DNA of 64,000 bases. Origin: Gemmatimonadaceae bacterium (GTDB lineage: Bacteria > Gemmatimonadota > Gemmatimonadetes > Gemmatimonadales > Gemmatimonadaceae). Position numbers and translations under genes: made by a program. This document shows, in pieces, positions 15,507 through 23,639 of the stretch. The first letter of the stretch is position 1. Every line of letters begins with the position of its first letter. Where the stretch lies: NCBI GenBank assembly GCA_030647905.1, contig JAUSJA010000026.1, positions 248,001 to 312,000 on the forward strand, read 5' to 3'. The notes below the pieces were generated by a model that saw nothing but the letters and a program-made list of their open reading frames with translations, had not been told where the DNA came from and ran no database searches.

Positions 15507-18260
15507 GTGACGACACTCACCCGTCGCGCTAAAAGCGCCAGACAGCAGCTCGCCGAGTATCGCAGAAAGCGCGATTTCGCGAAGACTGCCGAGCCTTCCG
15601 GGAGCGAGCCGACTTCCGAGGCCGACCGTCTCCGCTTCGTCATACAGAAACACGCCGCATCTCACCTTCACTTCGATCTTCGCCTCGAGCTCGACGGCGT
15701 GATGAAGAGCTGGGCCCTTCCGAAGGGACCGAGCACCGACCCTTCAGTGAAGCGACTGGCAATGCAGGTTGAGGATCATCCCATCGATTACAACACCTTC
15801 GAAGGGACGATTCCGGAGGGAGAGTATGGCGCTGGAACCGTGATGCTCTGGGACACTGGCAGATACACGGCAGACGGAGTCGCCCCTGAAGAAGCCGGGC
15901 ACACAATCCGCACGGGCTATGAGAGGGGCGAGCTGAAGGTCACATTCTTCGGCAGCCGGATGCGCGGCTCATGGGCGCTGGTGCGAACCAAGCTTTCGCG
16001 CGGCAGGGTTACCTCGTCCAAGCCGCAGTGGCTTTTCATCAAGCGCCGAGACGAGTACGCATCGAGCAATGACGTCGTCGCGGAGAACATGACTTCCGTC
16101 ACCACTGGACGCACCATGGAAGAGATCGCCGAAGGTCGGAGCAAAGTGTGGCGCGGCAACCGTTCGAAGAACGATCGAAAGTCAACGGACTTCGCTTCGC
16201 TCGCGCGCGAGCTCGAGCCGATGTACGCCAGCATCGGTGTGGCGATCCCCGGCGACGGGTGGACGTTCGAGCCCAAGTACGACGGAGTACGCGTGCTGGC
16301 CTTCGTCACCGCTGGTGAAGTTTCACTCATCACCAGGAATGGCAAGGACAAGGCGGCGCAGTTTCCGGAGATCACCGACGCGCTCCAGGCGCTGGCAAAG
16401 AAGCGAAAGAAAGATTTCGTGCTCGATGGCGAGATCGTAGCGCTGATCAATGGAAAGCCCGGACGCTTTCAAAAGCTGCAGAGTCGGATGCACGTGAAGG
16501 GATCACACGTCATCGCCCGGCACCGAAGCTCGACACCCGCAGCTCTCGTGCTTTTCGATATCCTGGCGGCCGGCAACGACATTCTCCTTTGCGAGCTGTG
16601 GACCACGCGGCGAGCCCGGCTCGTGAAGGAGCTTGGCAAGCACACCTCCTCTCAGATCCGGATAACTGAATCTGGTGGAGGTAACGGCGGCAGGATGCTC
16701 GCCCTGGCGCGGAAGCAGGGCTGGGAAGGGATCATCGCCAAACGCACCGACTCGCTCTATGAGCCCGGCGTTCGGACCCGCGCATGGCTCAAGCTCAAGA
16801 TCGAGTTCAGGCAGGAGTTCGTCGTCGGCGGCTTCACCGAGCCCCGCAAGTCACGACAGCACCTCGGCGCACTTCTGCTCGGCTGCTTCGACCACAACCG
16901 TTTCATTTACGTCGGACATGCAGGTGGCGGGTTTACTGGCGCGGGGCTCGCGGAGATGTACCGTCGGTTGAAGCCGCTCGAGCAGAAGAACTCTCCATTC
17001 GAGGAGACGCCGAAGACCAACGAGCGCGCCCATTGGGTCAAGCCGAAGGTCGTGGTGGAGGTGAAGTTCAACGAATGGACGAGCGATGGAAGGCTTCGCC
17101 AGCCGATCTACCTCGGCATACGTGATGACAAGAAGGCGACAGACGTAGGACGCGAGAGCACCAGCATGCAGAATAAGAACGGAAGGACAGAGACAACGAT
17201 CAGAGATTCCGCCGCGAGCGCCACGTCGAAACCAACTGCTCGCCGGCGTATCTACGCGCAGCGCACCGTCGCGTCGGGATCTCCCGCGGTGAAAGCCCCG
17301 CAACGCAGCGGAAAACCGATTGCGCTGGAGAAGATCCTCGCCCAGCTCGACGAGATTCAAAGCGGCGGCGGCGACGGCCGACTCGAAATCGCGCCCCATG
17401 CGAGCCTCGACGTCACCAATCTCGACAAGGTCTTCTTTCCGAAGAAGAAGCTCACGAAGGGCGATCTAATGCGGTACTACGTCACTGTCGCGACACTGAT
17501 CCTTCCGGTCATGAAGGATCGCCCGCTCGTGCTAAAGCGGTTTCCCGATGGCGTTGAAGGCCCTTCGTTCTTTCAGCAGAACGCCGGAGAGCCGCCCGAG
17601 GTCGTTCACACCGAGAAGATTCACGCGCAGGACGGCTCGACGAATGTCCGAATCATCGGGGGTGACCTCGCAACGCTGCTCTACACAGTGCAGCTCGGCA
17701 GTATTTCGGTGGATCCATGGCATTCGCGGCTCCAGTCGCTCGATCATGCAGACTACAGCATCATCGATCTGGATCCGGGACCGCGGGCTCCGTTCAGCCG
17801 CGTCGTCGAGGTAGCGCAATGGGCACACGAGGCGATGGACGATCTGGGGCTTGGTGGCGCTATCAAGACGTCCGGTTCCACAGGACTCCACATCTACATT
17901 CCGCTTCCGCCGAAGACGCCCAACGAGGCGGCGACGCTGGTCGCGCGGATCATCGCCACCCGCGTGAGCGAGGCGCATCCGAAGGCTGCCACCATCAAGC
18001 GATCGGTGAAGGCGCGGGGTGCTACGACGGTGTACGTGGACTACCTGCAGAACGTCACCGGGAAGACCGTCGCCGGGGCCTACTCCGCCCGAGCCAATCC
18101 CGATGCCATGGTGTCGACGCCCCTCGCATGGGACGAGCTTGCCAACGACCTCGATCCCCGTGATTTCACAATCGAGTCTGCGCCACAGTGGTTCGCTGAA
18201 GTCGGCGACATATGGAGCGCTCAGTTGAAGAAGAAGAATTCCCTGAAGGCGCTGGTCTAG
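15507..18260 (+). CDS. ligD: Multifunctional DNA ligase D
   Basis: 917 residues with all three LigD modules. The 3'-phosphoesterase domain is N-terminal (about residues 45-185; HLHFDLRLELDG, PKGPSTDP). The ATP-dependent ligase is central (about 240-550), with the nucleotidyl Lys in EPKYDGVR and the OB-fold segment VGGFTEPRKSRQHLGALL. The primase-polymerase domain is C-terminal (about 630-900; DLMRYYVTVATLILPVM, SSTGLHIYIP-like KTSGSTGLHIY, YSARANPDAMVSTPL). It fills, trims and seals broken ends in bacterial end joining, normally recruited by Ku. Start is GTG at 15507. The gene is intact although ku upstream is not. Confidence 0.96.
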   Translation: MTTLTRRAKSARQQLAEYRRKRDFAKTAEPSGSEPTSEADRLRFVIQKHAASHLHFDLRLELDGVMKSWALPKGPSTDPSVKRLAMQVEDHPIDYNTFEGTIPEGEYGAGTVMLWDTGRYTADGVAPEEAGHTIRTGYERGELKVTFFGSRMRGSWALVRTKLSRGRVTSSKPQWLFIKRRDEYASSNDVVAENMTSVTTGRTMEEIAEGRSKVWRGNRSKNDRKSTDFASLARELEPMYASIGVAIPGDGWTFEPKYDGVRVLAFVTAGEVSLITRNGKDKAAQFPEITDALQALAKKRKKDFVLDGEIVALINGKPGRFQKLQSRMHVKGSHVIARHRSSTPAALVLFDILAAGNDILLCELWTTRRARLVKELGKHTSSQIRITESGGGNGGRMLALARKQGWEGIIAKRTDSLYEPGVRTRAWLKLKIEFRQEFVVGGFTEPRKSRQHLGALLLGCFDHNRFIYVGHAGGGFTGAGLAEMYRRLKPLEQKNSPFEETPKTNERAHWVKPKVVVEVKFNEWTSDGRLRQPIYLGIRDDKKATDVGRESTSMQNKNGRTETTIRDSAASATSKPTARRRIYAQRTVASGSPAVKAPQRSGKPIALEKILAQLDEIQSGGGDGRLEIAPHASLDVTNLDKVFFPKKKLTKGDLMRYYVTVATLILPVMKDRPLVLKRFPDGVEGPSFFQQNAGEPPEVVHTEKIHAQDGSTNVRIIGGDLATLLYTVQLGSISVDPWHSRLQSLDHADYSIIDLDPGPRAPFSRVVEVAQWAHEAMDDLGLGGAIKTSGSTGLHIYIPLPPKTPNEAATLVARIIATRVSEAHPKAATIKRSVKARGATTVYVDYLQNVTGKTVAGAYSARANPDAMVSTPLAWDELANDLDPRDFTIESAPQWFAEVGDIWSAQLKKKNSLKALV

Positions 18261-18270
18261 CACCGGGACG

Positions 18271-18579
18271 TTAGCGGGAGCTGACCTTTCTCAGGGGAAG
18301 GTCAAGTTGATCGGCCTTGGCTGCGGGCTCGTCTCGGGGGGAGCTGCTCTCGAACGTCGGATCGCTGCTCTCGTCCACCATGTGCGTGAGCTTGTAATAC
18401 AAATGGAGCGCGTTGACCGGGGCGATGAAGCTCCTTCGCCCGGCCCGCGAAATGGCCACCGCCTCCTCGCGGACGCGGCGGGGCAGGTCCTGCGCCATCG
18501 GGTGGGCCAGGAGGCGCCTGATTTCAGATGTATCTCTCGCCAACAGTGCAGCGCAGAGGCTGTCCAGGTATGCGAGCAT
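18271..18579 (-). CDS. Small hypothetical protein under a NrtR-like operator
   Basis: 102 residues, helical, starting at the ATG at 18579 with CCGGAG upstream. The N-terminal half (YLDSLCAALLARDTSEIRRL, HPMAQDLPRRVREEAVAI) is better structured than the acidic, polar tail. A 21-bp imperfect palindrome matching the one before the NrtR-like gene lies 29-49 bases upstream and covers a TACAAT sequence. I do not recognise the family. Its control by the adjacent regulator is an inference from the shared operator. Confidence 0.65.
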   Translation of the reverse strand: MLAYLDSLCAALLARDTSEIRRLLAHPMAQDLPRRVREEAVAISRAGRRSFIAPVNALHLYYKLTHMVDESSDPTFESSSPRDEPAAKADQLDLPLRKVSSR

Positions 18580-18607
18580 CGGTCTCCGGTGGGATCTTAA
18601 TCAAACC

Positions 18608-18628
18608 TTAGGTACACATTGTAACTAA
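18608..18628. promoter_or_regulatory. Second NrtR-like operator
   Basis: TTAGGTAC and GTAACTAA, separated by ACATT, make an imperfect palindrome (7 of 8 arm positions pair). Arm ends and five-base spacer match the operator at 19373-19393. On the minus strand it contains TACAAT, a good -10 hexamer for the gene starting at 18579. Confidence 0.65.
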
Positions 18629-18685
18629 TACACGCGGAGCGCAATATGTGCCAGTATCCTTCGATTTCCGGTACAGTCCTTTTAC

Positions 18686-19360
18686 TTAGGACGAAAGAAG
18701 GTCCAGTCTGATACCCCGCTGGGCCGGCCGACGTTTCCTCGGGGCATACCGGTAGAGCTGGGCGGGTCTTCCCCGTCCCTCGCTCCTCCATTCGTCCGTC
18801 GGCTCCACCAGCCAGGCCGCCTGCAGTGCCCTGCGAAAGCTTGCCTTGTGCAACCTCTTGGCCAGCAACAGCTCGTACATTTGCTGGAGCTCGGTCAGGG
18901 TAAACATTTGTGGTAGAAAACGGAAAGCGACCGGAGACTGGTCCATCCGGCCACGGATCATACCCACCGAAGCGTCCAGAATCTGCCGCTGTCTCAGGGC
19001 CAGCTGAGGGACGCCGTCAAGCGGAAACCAGGCGTAGACACCGCCCACCGGCGACGGCGTACCCATCGGAACGAGGCCGGCGTAGGCCACCGAAACGTCG
19101 AGATCCGAAGGATGACGCCTCCCGTCCCCGAACGCTCCGACCTGCTCCATCCATCCGGGCTCACCGACACCCACCGATTTCGCGATACGCGTGGCCGAAG
19201 CCTCCATCATCTCGCTTTGCCGCGGCGCGTCCCATGGCAGCATCCACTTCTCTCGCCCTTCGGGCGAGCGGCAGAGAAGCACCGCAAGCTGCCCGCCCAC
19301 CGCTGTCAGCAAAACGATGTCGATGGCATACGAGGGCTTTCGGGATTTGCCGTCAGACAT
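18686..19360 (-). CDS. NrtR-like transcriptional regulator (Nudix fold plus winged helix)
   Basis: 224 residues. The N-terminal part (to about 140) is a Nudix fold whose catalytic box is degraded (PWDAPRQSEMMEASATRIAK instead of G-x5-E-x7-REUxEE), as in Nudix-derived regulators. The C-terminal part is a winged helix (FTLTELQQMYELLLAKRLHK, SFRRAL, GRPAQLYRY), the NrtR arrangement. Family members sense ADP-ribose or related nucleotides and repress NAD or sugar metabolism genes. A perfect palindrome lies inside its own promoter (19372-19399), and a second copy precedes the next gene, so autorepression is likely. The ligand is unknown. Confidence 0.85.
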   Translation of the reverse strand: MSDGKSRKPSYAIDIVLLTAVGGQLAVLLCRSPEGREKWMLPWDAPRQSEMMEASATRIAKSVGVGEPGWMEQVGAFGDGRRHPSDLDVSVAYAGLVPMGTPSPVGGVYAWFPLDGVPQLALRQRQILDASVGMIRGRMDQSPVAFRFLPQMFTLTELQQMYELLLAKRLHKASFRRALQAAWLVEPTDEWRSEGRGRPAQLYRYAPRKRRPAQRGIRLDLLSS

Positions 19361-19371
19361 TGTACCGCGAA

Positions 19372-19399
19372 TTAGTCACTTCTCGTGACTAATGTCAAG
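19372..19399 (-). promoter_or_regulatory. Promoter and operator of the NrtR-like gene
   Basis: On the minus strand TTGACA (19394-19399) and ACTAAT (19372-19377) are 16 bases apart. A perfect palindrome with nine-base arms (ATTAGTCAC / GTGACTAAT, spacer TTCTC) fills 19372-19394, between and over the two hexamers. The predicted start of transcription is within about ten bases of the ATG at 19360, so the mRNA is nearly leaderless. Confidence 0.75.
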
Positions 19400-19500
19400 C
19401 CCGGATTTGGGGGTTAGTATCAACTTGCTAATTAATAGCGATCCGGAGGAGGGGAATATATACGACCTTTCGCGCACAACGGACAACCAGATACGGCTGA

Positions 19501-21294
19501 TTATCTGTCGCGCGCCGCTCTGACGATTCCCGTGCCGCGGGGAACGATGCGATTCTCCAGCGGAATCGAGATCGGCAGCTTCCCCCCAATTACATTCTTT
19601 CCGAGAAGCGCCCGTGCCGCGGCTGTCTGCGAAAGCGGAAACCCGCCCCACGCCACGACATAGGTCGGGACCCATGGTATCTGCTGTAGCAGATACGGAT
19701 TGCCGAAACTCACTACTATCGGCCGCTTCCCTCTTGTCGTGAGCCGCCCGATGAACGACGCCAAGGCCTGTGGAGCGCTCGCCGATACCGCGTCCCAGTT
19801 CTGGCCTACATAAGAGCTCACAACCGTCACGTCTGCCGAATCGGCGGCGCGCTCGATCCTGGTATAGTCGGCCGCCGGATCTTCGGAGGCGAGAAACTCC
19901 GCGCGCAGATTTCGCGCTCCGCTCCGCAACTCGCCGTTGAACGCCACTCCCGCAGAGAGATCGGCCCGGCGCCCCACAGTTACAGAGAGAACACGAGGGT
20001 TGCCGCTCAGTGCCAGTGGCACTTCTCCAAGCGAATCCTTCACTAGCGTGATCGACCGCTCCGCGGCGCGGCGCGCCATTGCGGCATGCGAGCTGTCTCC
20101 AACTATGAAGCGGAGTGAATCGAGGCTTACGAGCTTCCGGCGGTCGAGACCTAGTTCCCGCTTGGCCTGCAGAATCCGCCGCACGGATTCGTCGAGTCTC
20201 GCTTCCGTGAACCTGCCTTCCTTCACACCCGCCACCACCGCGTCAATCGTCTGCGTGACATCGAGCGGCTGAATCAGGATATCTACCCCGGCCGTCACGG
20301 CCCGCTTCGCCGCTTCAACGGCGCCGTACTGCTCGAGCACACCAGCCATGTCCATCGCGTCCGAAATAATGATGCCCTTGAACTGCAGCTCGTTGCGAAG
20401 AAGTCCCGTTAAAACCTTCTGCGAGAGCGTTCCGGGAACACCAGAGGAGTCGAGCGCGGGCATCGCGCCGTGAAATGACATTATCGCGCCAACGCCGCTG
20501 TTGATGGCCGCGCGAAATGGTACCAGTTCGACACTATCGAGCCTGCTTCGGCTCACAGTGACGACAGGAAGGGCAAGATGCGAATTAGTTCCGGTGTCCC
20601 CGTGACCAGGGAAATGCTTGCCCGTCGCTATCATACCGTTCGCCTGAACGCCCCGGATGAATGCCGCCCCGAGCTGCGCCGCCATCGCCGGGTCCTCGCC
20701 GTAGGACCTGGTGTTGATGACGGGGTTCGCCGGATTGTTGTTTACGTCCAGAACCGGCGCATAGGCGATGTGAATCCCGAGCGCCCGGCCTTCCAGGGCC
20801 GTCAACCGCCCCTGTTGGTACGCGAGAAGCGTATCTCCCGTAGCACCGATCGCCATTTCCGGCGGAAACACGACGGCGCCGCCGAGATCGATCGCATTGG
20901 GAATGAAATATCCGCCCCGCGCGCGGAAGCCGGCGCCGGCTTCGAGGTCCGCTCCAAACAGCAGCGGCACCAAGCTCATCTCCTGCATCGCGTTCAGCTT
21001 TACCGCGAGCTCGGTCGGAGAACCGACCGATATCGTGAAGCCGCCAACCTTATCCTTCCGGATGTAGCCGGAAAGCCTCTGCCACTGGGGCGAGTCGCCC
21101 GAAGCGTAGTCGCCGAGAACCGTTGGCCAGACCATCTGGGCGGTCTTTTCGCGAAGCGTGAGACTCGCCAGAACCGAGTCGGCCCATTCGGACCGTGATA
21201 CCGGCGGCGGTCGGTTCCCGGGGCTTGCCGAACCGGCCGTCGTACAACCAGCAGCAACCGCCGCCACAAGTATCAGCAAGCTCTTGAGCCGCAT
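19501..21294 (-). CDS. Glycoside hydrolase family 3 lipoprotein (beta-N-acetylhexosaminidase-like)
   Basis: 597 residues from the ATG at 21294, followed by a lipoprotein signal (MRLKSLLILVAAVAAGC). The GH3 barrel shows KHFPGHGDTGTNSH (about residue 225), which carries the His-Asp of NagZ-type enzymes, and the likely nucleophile Asp in IIISDAMDM. A C-terminal domain (about 410-597) follows, as in longer GH3 members. It should cleave N-acetylglucosamine-containing oligosaccharides such as cell-wall or chitin fragments outside the cytoplasm. The NrtR-like gene lies downstream on the same strand. Confidence 0.92.
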   Translation of the reverse strand: MRLKSLLILVAAVAAGCTTAGSASPGNRPPPVSRSEWADSVLASLTLREKTAQMVWPTVLGDYASGDSPQWQRLSGYIRKDKVGGFTISVGSPTELAVKLNAMQEMSLVPLLFGADLEAGAGFRARGGYFIPNAIDLGGAVVFPPEMAIGATGDTLLAYQQGRLTALEGRALGIHIAYAPVLDVNNNPANPVINTRSYGEDPAMAAQLGAAFIRGVQANGMIATGKHFPGHGDTGTNSHLALPVVTVSRSRLDSVELVPFRAAINSGVGAIMSFHGAMPALDSSGVPGTLSQKVLTGLLRNELQFKGIIISDAMDMAGVLEQYGAVEAAKRAVTAGVDILIQPLDVTQTIDAVVAGVKEGRFTEARLDESVRRILQAKRELGLDRRKLVSLDSLRFIVGDSSHAAMARRAAERSITLVKDSLGEVPLALSGNPRVLSVTVGRRADLSAGVAFNGELRSGARNLRAEFLASEDPAADYTRIERAADSADVTVVSSYVGQNWDAVSASAPQALASFIGRLTTRGKRPIVVSFGNPYLLQQIPWVPTYVVAWGGFPLSQTAAARALLGKNVIGGKLPISIPLENRIVPRGTGIVRAARDR

Positions 21295-21299
21295 AGCCT

Positions 21300-21578
21300 T
21301 CAGTGCGAGATGGTTCCCTGCTTGCTCGTGTCGATCTCCGACCCGGCTCCTGTCTTGAACAGGAATGCGGACATGTTCCGCGTGAGGAACGAACGGGCCT
21401 GCGGATCCATCACGTCCAGCCCGTAATGGTTGATGAGCATCGTCTGCTGCTTGCCCCAGTCCGCCCAGCACTGGCGACAGGTTTCGCTTACGACACGCGC
21501 GCCGATGGGTCCCGGAAACGGCGGCTTCTCGAACCCTTCCCGAGTCTGCCCGCAGCGCGAGCAGGTAACGTCAGCCAC
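21300..21578 (-). CDS. YggX-like Fe(II)-trafficking protein with four cysteines
   Basis: 92 residues from a GTG at 21578. The YggX signature is clear: a Pro-Gly-Pro-Ile-Gly turn, then WADWGKQQTMLINHYGLDVM and RNMSAFLF. YggX proteins support Fe-S cluster repair and iron handling. Unlike the Escherichia coli form, this one has two cysteine pairs, CSRC near residue 6 and CRQC near residue 34, so it may bind a metal itself. The stop of the desaturase lies two bases upstream, so the genes are cotranscribed; the desaturase needs a di-iron centre. Confidence 0.85.
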   Translation of the reverse strand: MADVTCSRCGQTREGFEKPPFPGPIGARVVSETCRQCWADWGKQQTMLINHYGLDVMDPQARSFLTRNMSAFLFKTGAGSEIDTSKQGTISH

Positions 21579-21580
21579 CC

Positions 21581-22363
21581 CTACAACCCCGCGTACTCGA
21601 TCTTCGCCAATCCGAAGAACGACAGAAGACGCAGATACATCCAGCCGATGTCGAACTCGTACCACTTCGCCTTGAACTTCGCGGAGTGGGGATCGGCGTG
21701 GTGATTGTTGTGAAGCTCCTCACCCCCGAGCCAGATCGCGATGGGCAGCATGTTACGACTCTGGTCCTTCACGCTGAAATTGCGATAACCGACCGCGTGG
21801 CCAACCCCATTGATGATTCCCGCAGCCCAGAATGGGATCCAGATCATCTGCGCTCCCCACACCAGTGGTCCGACGAAGAAGCCGAAGAGCCACACGTCCA
21901 CGGCAAGCATCAGCAGAATGCCAAGCGAGTTCCGACGCGCCAGAACATGACGCTCGAGCCAGTCGTTCGGCGTCCCTTTTCCATACTTGTCGAGGACCCC
22001 GGGCTGCCGCACCGCTTTCCTATAGTAGAATGCTCCCTTGAGGACGATGTTTCTGAGCCCTTCTACCAACGGGCTGTGCGGATCTCCCTCTCGGTCAGCG
22101 AAGGCGTGGTGCTTTCTGTGGCAAGCCACCCATTCCTTGGTCACGATGGCCGTGGAAAGCCACAACCACAGGCGCATCGGGAGGGCGGCCAGATAGTGCA
22201 GCTTGACGCTGCGATGTGTCTGGGCGCGATGCAGGAACAGCGTCACACAGACGTTGGTGAGATGACCGGCGATCACGATGAAGAGAACCGGCTTCCACCA
22301 ATCCGCTGCCCAGCTTCCAAAATCCGGCATTTGCGACGACTCCGTTGTTTGAGCGAACACCAT
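21581..22363 (-). CDS. Membrane fatty-acyl desaturase (delta-9 type)
   Basis: 260 residues with hydrophobic segments and the three His boxes of the acyl-CoA desaturase family: HRAQTH (about residue 46), CHRKHH (about 81) and LHNNHH (about 221). These bind a di-iron centre that introduces a double bond into saturated acyl chains to adjust membrane fluidity. Start is the ATG at 22363, with MPDFGSW eleven codons later as an alternative. It forms a tight pair with the iron-trafficking gene downstream. Confidence 0.92.
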   Translation of the reverse strand: MVFAQTTESSQMPDFGSWAADWWKPVLFIVIAGHLTNVCVTLFLHRAQTHRSVKLHYLAALPMRLWLWLSTAIVTKEWVACHRKHHAFADREGDPHSPLVEGLRNIVLKGAFYYRKAVRQPGVLDKYGKGTPNDWLERHVLARRNSLGILLMLAVDVWLFGFFVGPLVWGAQMIWIPFWAAGIINGVGHAVGYRNFSVKDQSRNMLPIAIWLGGEELHNNHHADPHSAKFKAKWYEFDIGWMYLRLLSFFGLAKIEYAGL

Positions 22364-22462
22364 CCTTTCTCGCTCAATCTACCCGGCTTGCGCTACGCCT
22401 GCCAACTGATCATCCCGGCTGACCTTGCGTCTCCAACCCCTTCTGCCTAGCGTCCCGCGCAC

Positions 22463-23596
22463 ATGACCGGATCGGGGAAAAAGAAACGCAGCGATGGCGA
22501 CGCATCGGATCGCGCCGTCCACGGCAGAGCGACCCCCGATGGGACGCGGCGACTGTCCTCCCGCTTCCGCCATGCTTTCGCCGGTGATTTTTACCGCGAG
22601 ACCTCGATGGGTCTCGCCGTCTCATCCATCGGCATGGGCACCTATCTCGGCGAATGTGACGACCGGGAGGATGCACGATATGCCCGGCTGCTCGCGACCG
22701 GTATCGCGCATGGACTGAACGTGCTCGACACGGCGATCAACTATCGCTGCCAGCGCTCGGAGCGCGCCGTCGGTCGCGCGCTGAAAGAGGCTCTCGCATC
22801 GGGCAGTGCATCACGCGATGAGATCGTCATCTGCACCAAGGGCGGATACGTGCCGCTGGAAGGGTCGCCACCGGACTCTCGCGACGACTACGATGCATAC
22901 CTGCGCGAGCAATATTTCGACCGCGGCATCATGAGCCGGGAAGATCTCGTCGCGGGCGGGCATTGCCTTCGGCCGCGGTTCCTCGCTGACCAGATTGACA
23001 GAAGCCGCCGGAATCTCGGCGTGGAATGCATCGATCTTTACTATCTGCACAACCCCGAGCAGCAGCTCGATACACTGGACCGGGCTCGATTCCTGTCAGT
23101 TCTCCGCGAAGCATTCGCCGAGCTCGAGTCGCAGGTCGCAGCCGGCCGGATCGCGGCGTACGGCTGCGCCACGTGGCATGGTTTCAGGGTTTTCGCGGCA
23201 GGCCGAAATTACCTTTCGCTCGAGGAGCTTCTGGCCGTCGCGCGCGATGTTGGCGGAAGCGGCCATCACTTCCGCGCGATTCAGCTGCCCATCAACCTGG
23301 CCATGACTGAAGCGGTGAGAGCTCCCACGCAATCCGTTGACGGCAGACACGTAGCGCTGCTCGCACTCGCCGAAGAGTTCGGCGTTTCCGTCTTCGCCAG
23401 CGCTTCACTGATGCAGGCACAGCTCGCTGGAAATCTCCCCGATACGGTCAGATCGCTCTTCCCTCTCGACACCGACGCACAGCGCGCCATCGCGTTTGTT
23501 CGGTCCCTGCCCGTTGCCACCGCGCTTGTCGGCATGCGATCGATCGACCACTTGACCGAGAATCTGGGCGCCGGCCGCGCCGTCACTCAATCCTGA
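22463..23596 (+). CDS. Aldo/keto reductase
   Basis: 377 residues of (beta/alpha)8 type. A variable ~45-residue leader precedes SMGLAVSSIGMGTYLGE. The catalytic Asp is in LDTAINYR and the Lys in VICTKGGY; the LVGMRSIDHLTENL end is typical of the NADPH-binding part. Most relatives reduce aldehydes with NADPH. An internal segment (DLYYLHNPEQQLDTL) is characteristic. Substrate unknown; the gene is intact and stands alone. Confidence 0.88.
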   Translation: MTGSGKKKRSDGDASDRAVHGRATPDGTRRLSSRFRHAFAGDFYRETSMGLAVSSIGMGTYLGECDDREDARYARLLATGIAHGLNVLDTAINYRCQRSERAVGRALKEALASGSASRDEIVICTKGGYVPLEGSPPDSRDDYDAYLREQYFDRGIMSREDLVAGGHCLRPRFLADQIDRSRRNLGVECIDLYYLHNPEQQLDTLDRARFLSVLREAFAELESQVAAGRIAAYGCATWHGFRVFAAGRNYLSLEELLAVARDVGGSGHHFRAIQLPINLAMTEAVRAPTQSVDGRHVALLALAEEFGVSVFASASLMQAQLAGNLPDTVRSLFPLDTDAQRAIAFVRSLPVATALVGMRSIDHLTENLGAGRAVTQS

Positions 23597-23639
23597 GATC
23601 GTTCATCGCCCGCATCGTGCTATCCACTACGGCGATACG

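Noticed and set aside
19416-19440. Third possible NrtR-like site near TTAGTATCAACTTGCTAA
   Set aside because: Only the left half resembles the operators; the right half does not form the inverted arm.
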